From the NCBI RefSeq assembly GCF_027595985.1, contig NC_073302.1, forward strand, positions 98,977,234 through 99,041,233: 64,000 nt of DNA, read 5' to 3'. Made by a program: the position numbers and the translations under genes. Positions 59,925 through 64,000 of the stretch are shown piece after piece. Position 1 is the first letter of the stretch. The number at the start of each line of letters is the position of its first letter. The notes beneath the pieces were generated by a model, which did not search any database, was not told where the DNA came from, and saw nothing but the letters and a program-made list of their open reading frames with translations. This DNA comes from Sorex araneus. Its lineage: Eukaryota; Chordata; Mammalia; Eulipotyphla; Soricidae.

Positions 59925-60180
59925 CAAAAAGCCTCCGTCCCCCTCAGAGAGCCTGGCAAGCTACCGAGAGTATCCTGCCTGTACAGCAGAGCCTGGAAAG
60001 CTACCTGTGGTGTACACAATATGCCAAAAACAGTAACAACCCGACGGTCCTCAATCCCCTGATCCTGAAAGAGCCCCCAGTACGACTTCAGGCTATACTA
60101 GCATGCGACAGGGACGAATGGAGACGTTACTGGTGCCCACTCAAGCAAATCGATGAACAATGGGATGGAAGTGATACAGT
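59925..60180 (+). mobile_element. RTE-tailed composite with longer RTE 3' coding part
   Basis: Core ('agagcctggcaagctaccga'), RTE-5'-like segment ('tgatcctgaaagagccccca'), then RTE 3' coding text in frame: DRDEWRRYWCPLKQIDEQWD at about 60110-60169, comparable to the C-terminus of the RTE ORF at 18352. Tail 'gggatggaagtgatacagtg'. It keeps more of the RTE ORF than the short SINEs do. Confidence 0.85.
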
Positions 60181-60199
60181 GAATACTTATAATATTAAT

Positions 60200-60360
60200 A
60201 TTTGTAAAATTAATAGTAGGTAAGGAGCTTGCCTTGTGTATAGCTGATCCCAATTCAGTCCACACCACCACATCAGGGACCCTGAGCTCTGGATCACTCC
60301 TAGGCACCGAGCCAGGAATAGCTCTTGGGTAACACAGAACATGGCCCAACCCTCCCCTCC
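60200..60360 (+). mobile_element. Old SOR-type SINE
   Basis: 'gtaaggagcttgccttgtgt', 'ctgatcccaattcagtccac', 'accgagccaggaatagctct', with a C/A-rich end. Confidence 0.65.
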
Positions 60361-60399
60361 TCCAAACAGAATTAACAGCTAATCATGCCTTATCTTTTT

Positions 60400-60515
60400 C
60401 ATCTGTTTAGGGAACACATCTGACACAGCTCTGGAGACCATCCAGTGGTTGTGCCAAGGGCTTGTGGCATACAAAGCAAATGCTACAGCCTTTTTAGCTA
60501 TTTCTCTAGCCTCCT
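60400..60515 (-). mobile_element. Old SOR-type SINE fragment
   Basis: A diverged minus-strand piece: 'catacaaagcaaatgctaca' and 'gctatttctctagcctccta' are the reversed head. Confidence 0.55.
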
Positions 60516-60702
60516 AAGCATTATCTTAGTATAAATATCTAGTTATCCTCAGAAAAATAATTAATTCTTTTAGCTACTACTTATATATTGATAACTTTTA
60601 GACAATATTATTATTTCTTGGTGAACTAATGTTTCATTGAGGTATAATTTTGTATAATGAAATTTACCCTTATTTTAGTATAGTATGAATTTAGCCCACA
60701 TT

Positions 60703-61715
60703 TAGCCCACATCCAGACGAGCCTCACACATGAAGGGACCAGCAGAGGAACCCAGCTGTGCGGGACCCAGGGCTGAGATCTCCAAACCTGCTCATATTGG
60801 GACTGAGCCTTCTGCATCCAGACCCCCCCATTTTCCAGTAGCTTGGCAGCCACACTCACAAACTGTCCCCGGAGCCGTGCAATCCCACCAACGACCAACA
60901 TCCAGAGACTATAAGACCAAGCTCTCGGAAGAGAGTGACACAGAGTCTTTTGCTCCCCACCCCATGCTTGGCTGTCTTCACAGGGGCCCCTCGGAGGGGA
61001 TGGTTTGCCTTTCCCTCCATGCCCCAAGCAGAGCCTTGACAGTTGAAGACCTCCAGAACCCAGCCACAGCCACGCTGAAGGCCACTCTCCACATGTCTGG
61101 ACGAGACTCACGCATGAAGGGACCAGCAGAGGAACCCAGGTGTGCGGGACCTGGGGCTGAGGTCTCCAAGCCTCCTCAGATTGGGACTGAGCCTTCTCCA
61201 TCCAGACCCCCCATTTTCCAGTAGCTTGGCAGCCACACCCACAAACTGCCCCCGGCCTGTGCAATCCCACCAATGGCCAACATCCAGAGACTATAAGATC
61301 AAGGTCCCGAAAGTAGCCTTGTTCTCTAATAGCCTTGTTCTCCTTCTTGGAGAACCTGATAAGCTACCAAGAGTCTATTGCCCACACAGGAGAGCCTTGC
61401 AAGCTCCCCATGGCATATTCATATCCCAGATACAGTAAAACATATGTACATATCTCTCGGAGAGCCTGGCAAGCTACCAAGAGTATTTCGCCTGCACGGC
61501 AGAGCCTGGTAAGCTACCTGTGACATATTCAATAAGCCAAAAACAGTAACAATAGGTCTCATTCCCTTGACCATGTAAGAGCTTCCAATAGTTGGGAAAG
61601 ACGAATGAGGGGAGGTTGCTAAAATCTTGGGGCTGAGTGTAATAGAGATGTTTCTGGTGCCCGCTTGAGTAAATTGAGGTACAATGGGATGACAGTGATA
61701 CAGTGACAGTGATGA
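60703..61715 (+). mobile_element. Long composite RTE-tailed element (about 1 kb)
   Basis: Order on plus: GC-rich module in two tandem copies (60703-61310), core 1 (about 61335-61428), core 2 (about 61455-61545), an RTE-5'-like segment (61548-61645, 'gtctcattcccttgaccatg', 'gttgctaaaatcttggggct') and the RTE 3' end with tail (to about 61715, 'gggatgacagtgatacagtg'). The layout equals that of the inverted copy at 45993-46588. Confidence 0.8.
60725..61300 (+). repeat. Direct duplication of the GC-rich module
   Basis: Text beginning 'catgaagggaccagcagagg' near 60728 recurs near 61112, a period of about 383 bp. Each copy runs to 'ccaacatccagagactataa' (near 60896 and 61278). The open frames on both strands here are by-products of this GC-rich repeat. 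Confidence 0.88.
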
Positions 61716-61884
61716 ATTTAGCCCATGAGTTTTGATGAAAACATAGTTTAATAACATACACCATAATCAAAGGAATAGTTCCACCACCACATCCTCGGTT
61801 TATGTTTCTCTGTGGTTCTCATTTATACCTGATCTTGGATAGAGGTAAAATTACTGATTTTTGACTTGGCTTCTTAGTTTCAGC

Positions 61885-62080
61885 TATTTATTTTGCTTAC
61901 ACCTGGTGGTGCTGTGGGCTTATCCTGACTCTGTGTCTAGGGGTCATTTCTTATGCTGCTCAGGGGTCACTCTTGGTGGTGGTCAGGAGAGCAACTGTGT
62001 ATGGTACTGGGGACTGAGCTAGAGATGGCTGTATGCAAAGCAAGCACTTGACCCCTATACTCTCTCTGTCCCCTACTCAA
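61885..62080 (-). mobile_element. Old SOR-type SINE
   Basis: Minus-strand: 'gcttacacctggtggtgctg', 'gctcaggggtcactcttggt', 'gcaaagcaagcacttgaccc', 'actctctctgtcccct'. Confidence 0.68.
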
Positions 62081-62449
62081 AAGATTCATGTTTTGCATGT
62101 TCTTTTTTTTTATCACTGAGTACTATTTTTGTCACTGACCGTACATCTGTTATATTAATGTGCCACAAATTAGATTTTTGAGTTTCTCCAATTGAGGAGT
62201 GTTTGGGTTATTTGTTTTCAGTAGTTTTGAATAAAATCATTGTACAATTTTGATACACAGATTTTTGTAAATACAGATGTTTTTATTTCTTGGATTGATT
62301 TCTAGAAGTAGTGTGCTAGCTTGTATTCCAAGTATGTTTTTAAAATGAAAGTGCCAAACTCTTTTTCCAGATGTTTGTACAAGTTTTTATTTTCATCAGG
62401 AATGACTAGGCTGGGAGTTCCTGTTGCTTTGCATCCTTCCCAGTATTTT

Positions 62450-62590
62450 GCTTGCTTTTGTTTATCAGCCACATCCAGTGATTCTCAGGGTTTACTTTTG
62501 GCTCTTAGTGGTGCTTGAGGGGTCATATAGGGTGCTGGGGATCGAATGTTGCATGCGCCCTATCAACTGTACTATCTCTTAGACCTTACC
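62450..62590 (-). mobile_element. Old SOR-type SINE
   Basis: Minus-strand: 'cagccacatccagtgattct', 'tggggatcgaatgttgcatg', 'caactgtactatctcttaga'. Confidence 0.68.
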
Positions 62591-62750
62591 AGTATTTTAT
62601 TTTTTTTAAAAAAGAGATCCTAATAGGTATGTAGTAATAGCCCGTGATATAATTTTGTTTACTTATGATTTTGAGCATTTTTTCCAACCTTTGTTTTCAT
62701 TTTAATTTCCTTGGTGACATTCTTTTTTCCATTTTTAAAAGTATGCTGTT

Positions 62751-62921
62751 GGGCTGGAGCGATAGCACAGCAGGTAGGGCATTTGCCTTGCATGTGGCCA
62801 ACCCGGGTTTGAATCCCAGCATCCCATATGGTCCCCTGAGCACTGCCAGTAGTAATTCCTGAGTGAACAGCCAGGAGTAACCCCTGTGCATCGCCGGGTG
62901 TGACCCAAAAAGCAAACAAAA
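62751..62921 (+). mobile_element. SOR-type SINE with 14-bp target duplication
   Basis: The perfect duplication aaaagtatgctgtt lies at 62737-62750 and 62922-62935. Full structure: gggctggagcgatagcacag, 'aacccgggtttgaatcccag', 'catcccatatggtcccctga', 'gcatcgccgggtgtgaccca' and an A-rich tail. It serves as a reference for the SOR body in this window. Confidence 0.95.
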
Positions 62922-62935
62922 AAAAGTATGCTGTT

Positions 62936-64000
62936 ATTTAATTTTTATTGAATTTTCACAAGTGTAAAATGTTTTTTATATAAGTCTTTTATGGAAAATA
63001 ATTTATAGATGTTCTTTTCCAAGTATATGTCTTGTCTATTTTTGGCACTGTGTTTTGGGAATACAAGTGTTTAGTTTCTTAGATCCAAGGTTGTTTTTTT
63101 TTTTAATTTTTCTCATGCTAAGCAATCTTTCTTAACCGAGACCATCATTTTATACCTTTTCTTTGAGATGCTTTGGGTTTATGGTGACAGTTTGAGTTAC
63201 TTTTATAATGGCGCAAGGTAGGTATAAATCATGGATATTTTTGAACCAGCAGCATTTCAGAGGAAGGTATTCTTTCCCGTTGAATTGCTTTCATACCTTC
63301 CACACCTCCCACACCTCACCACCTTCACTTCCTCAATGACATCACTGTTTTTCTCATAGTAATTTTATATTGGTTTGTTGTTTGACGGTGTGTTCTTTTC
63401 TGTAACATGAATCTTTGCGAGTGGGAACCTTTGGTAGGAAGAAGTACGGAAAGGGCCCAGTAGAGGGCATGGCAGTTGCATAGTGCTTGTGGAAGAGTGG
63501 CTCTTTGGCAGAGCCTGAGGTTTCAGGAGGGCTGTAGGAACAGGAAGCTTGAGAAGTGAGCCGTGGTCAGATTCTGTCCACCTTCTAAGGGAATGTGGGA
63601 GGTAGAAGAAGTAGGCTCAGGACAGAAAGACTGCCGAGGAGGGATAGGGCGTCACTGAAGAATGATGCTGAGTCTCTGCCAGTGCGAATAAAAGAAGAAT
63701 CAGGGTAACTTTTGCTTAGTAACTGCTGTCTTTCTATGGTTTCCTGTGAAGTTTGCCTACAGCTTTTCCTGGATTAAGATAGGTCAAGCTTTCCTGATAT
63801 ATTTATGATTTTAGTCAGAATTTAGTAATGGTTTTCACGTTTAACTTAACTTTTTTGCCCAGAGAGAATTTTTTTGGAGCTTTATTTCACACCTCATTGT
63901 CATTGATGGACCCTCCTTAGAATGTGGGATCCTGAGTGTCATACTTGACCACAATAGTCTTTGCTTGCAACTTTTGTATCACTTTCATTCTGGACCATAT
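62936..64000. other. Intron sequence, nothing recognised
   Basis: About 1.07 kb to the right edge. I see no exon, RNA gene or named repeat. Confidence 0.5.

Noticed and set aside
60730-61273. Open frames of 164 and 215 codons on opposite strands
   Set aside because: They arise from the duplicated GC-rich repeat module; no protein domain is visible.

Overview
This window is nuclear DNA from a placental mammal, almost certainly a shrew (Sorex or a close relative). Three things point there: an intact single-exon SOWAHC-like gene head-to-head with the first exon of a SEPTIN10-like gene; many copies of a tRNA-derived SINE of the type I associate with Sorex (SOR-type); and RTE-class LINE copies whose encoded protein resembles nematode RTEs, matching the published shrew element RTE1_Sar. 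No bacterial, plasmid or phage gene, tRNA, rRNA or CRISPR array was seen.

Layout. 1-30 kb is intergenic and repeat-rich: a 5'-truncated L1 (1.3-4.5 kb, minus), a solo ERV LTR (5.1-5.5 kb), a full-length but dead L1 with a 17-bp target duplication (7.56-13.52 kb, plus), long TTCC/TTTC microsatellites grown from SINE tails, and a nearly full-length RTE (18.3-21.6 kb, minus) split by a second solo LTR. 30.0-32.5 kb looks like the long 3' UTR of SOWAHC. 32.5-33.7 kb is the SOWAHC coding region (minus, 407 codons). 33.7-34.5 kb is a TATA-less CpG-island promoter between the two genes, with an 18-bp ETS-type direct repeat and a 19-bp X-box-like direct repeat. At 34,506 the SEPTIN10 start codon and a nine-codon exon end at a consensus splice donor. 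The remaining 29.5 kb I read as SEPTIN10 intron 1: I found no second exon.

The intron is a stack of nested retrotransposons. Two old, nearly full-length minus-strand L1s (39.7-48.9 and 49.1-53.2 kb) were hit by younger L1 3' ends, SOR SINEs, an RTE copy (43.9-46.7 kb) and RTE-tailed SINEs. Several insertions keep readable target-site duplications, so their relative order can be worked out.

The most interesting system is an RTE-centred parasite network. The window holds two autonomous RTE copies and about ten short non-autonomous elements that end in the RTE 3' terminus (last ORF codons plus an AGTGATAC-type tail). Some have a tRNA-like head shared with SOR SINEs. Others, the longer composites, carry a segment matching the 5' end of the RTE, and a subset adds a GC-rich module and a doubled core. 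This suggests that a horizontally acquired LINE was parasitised both by a resident SINE promoter and by deletion derivatives of the LINE itself.
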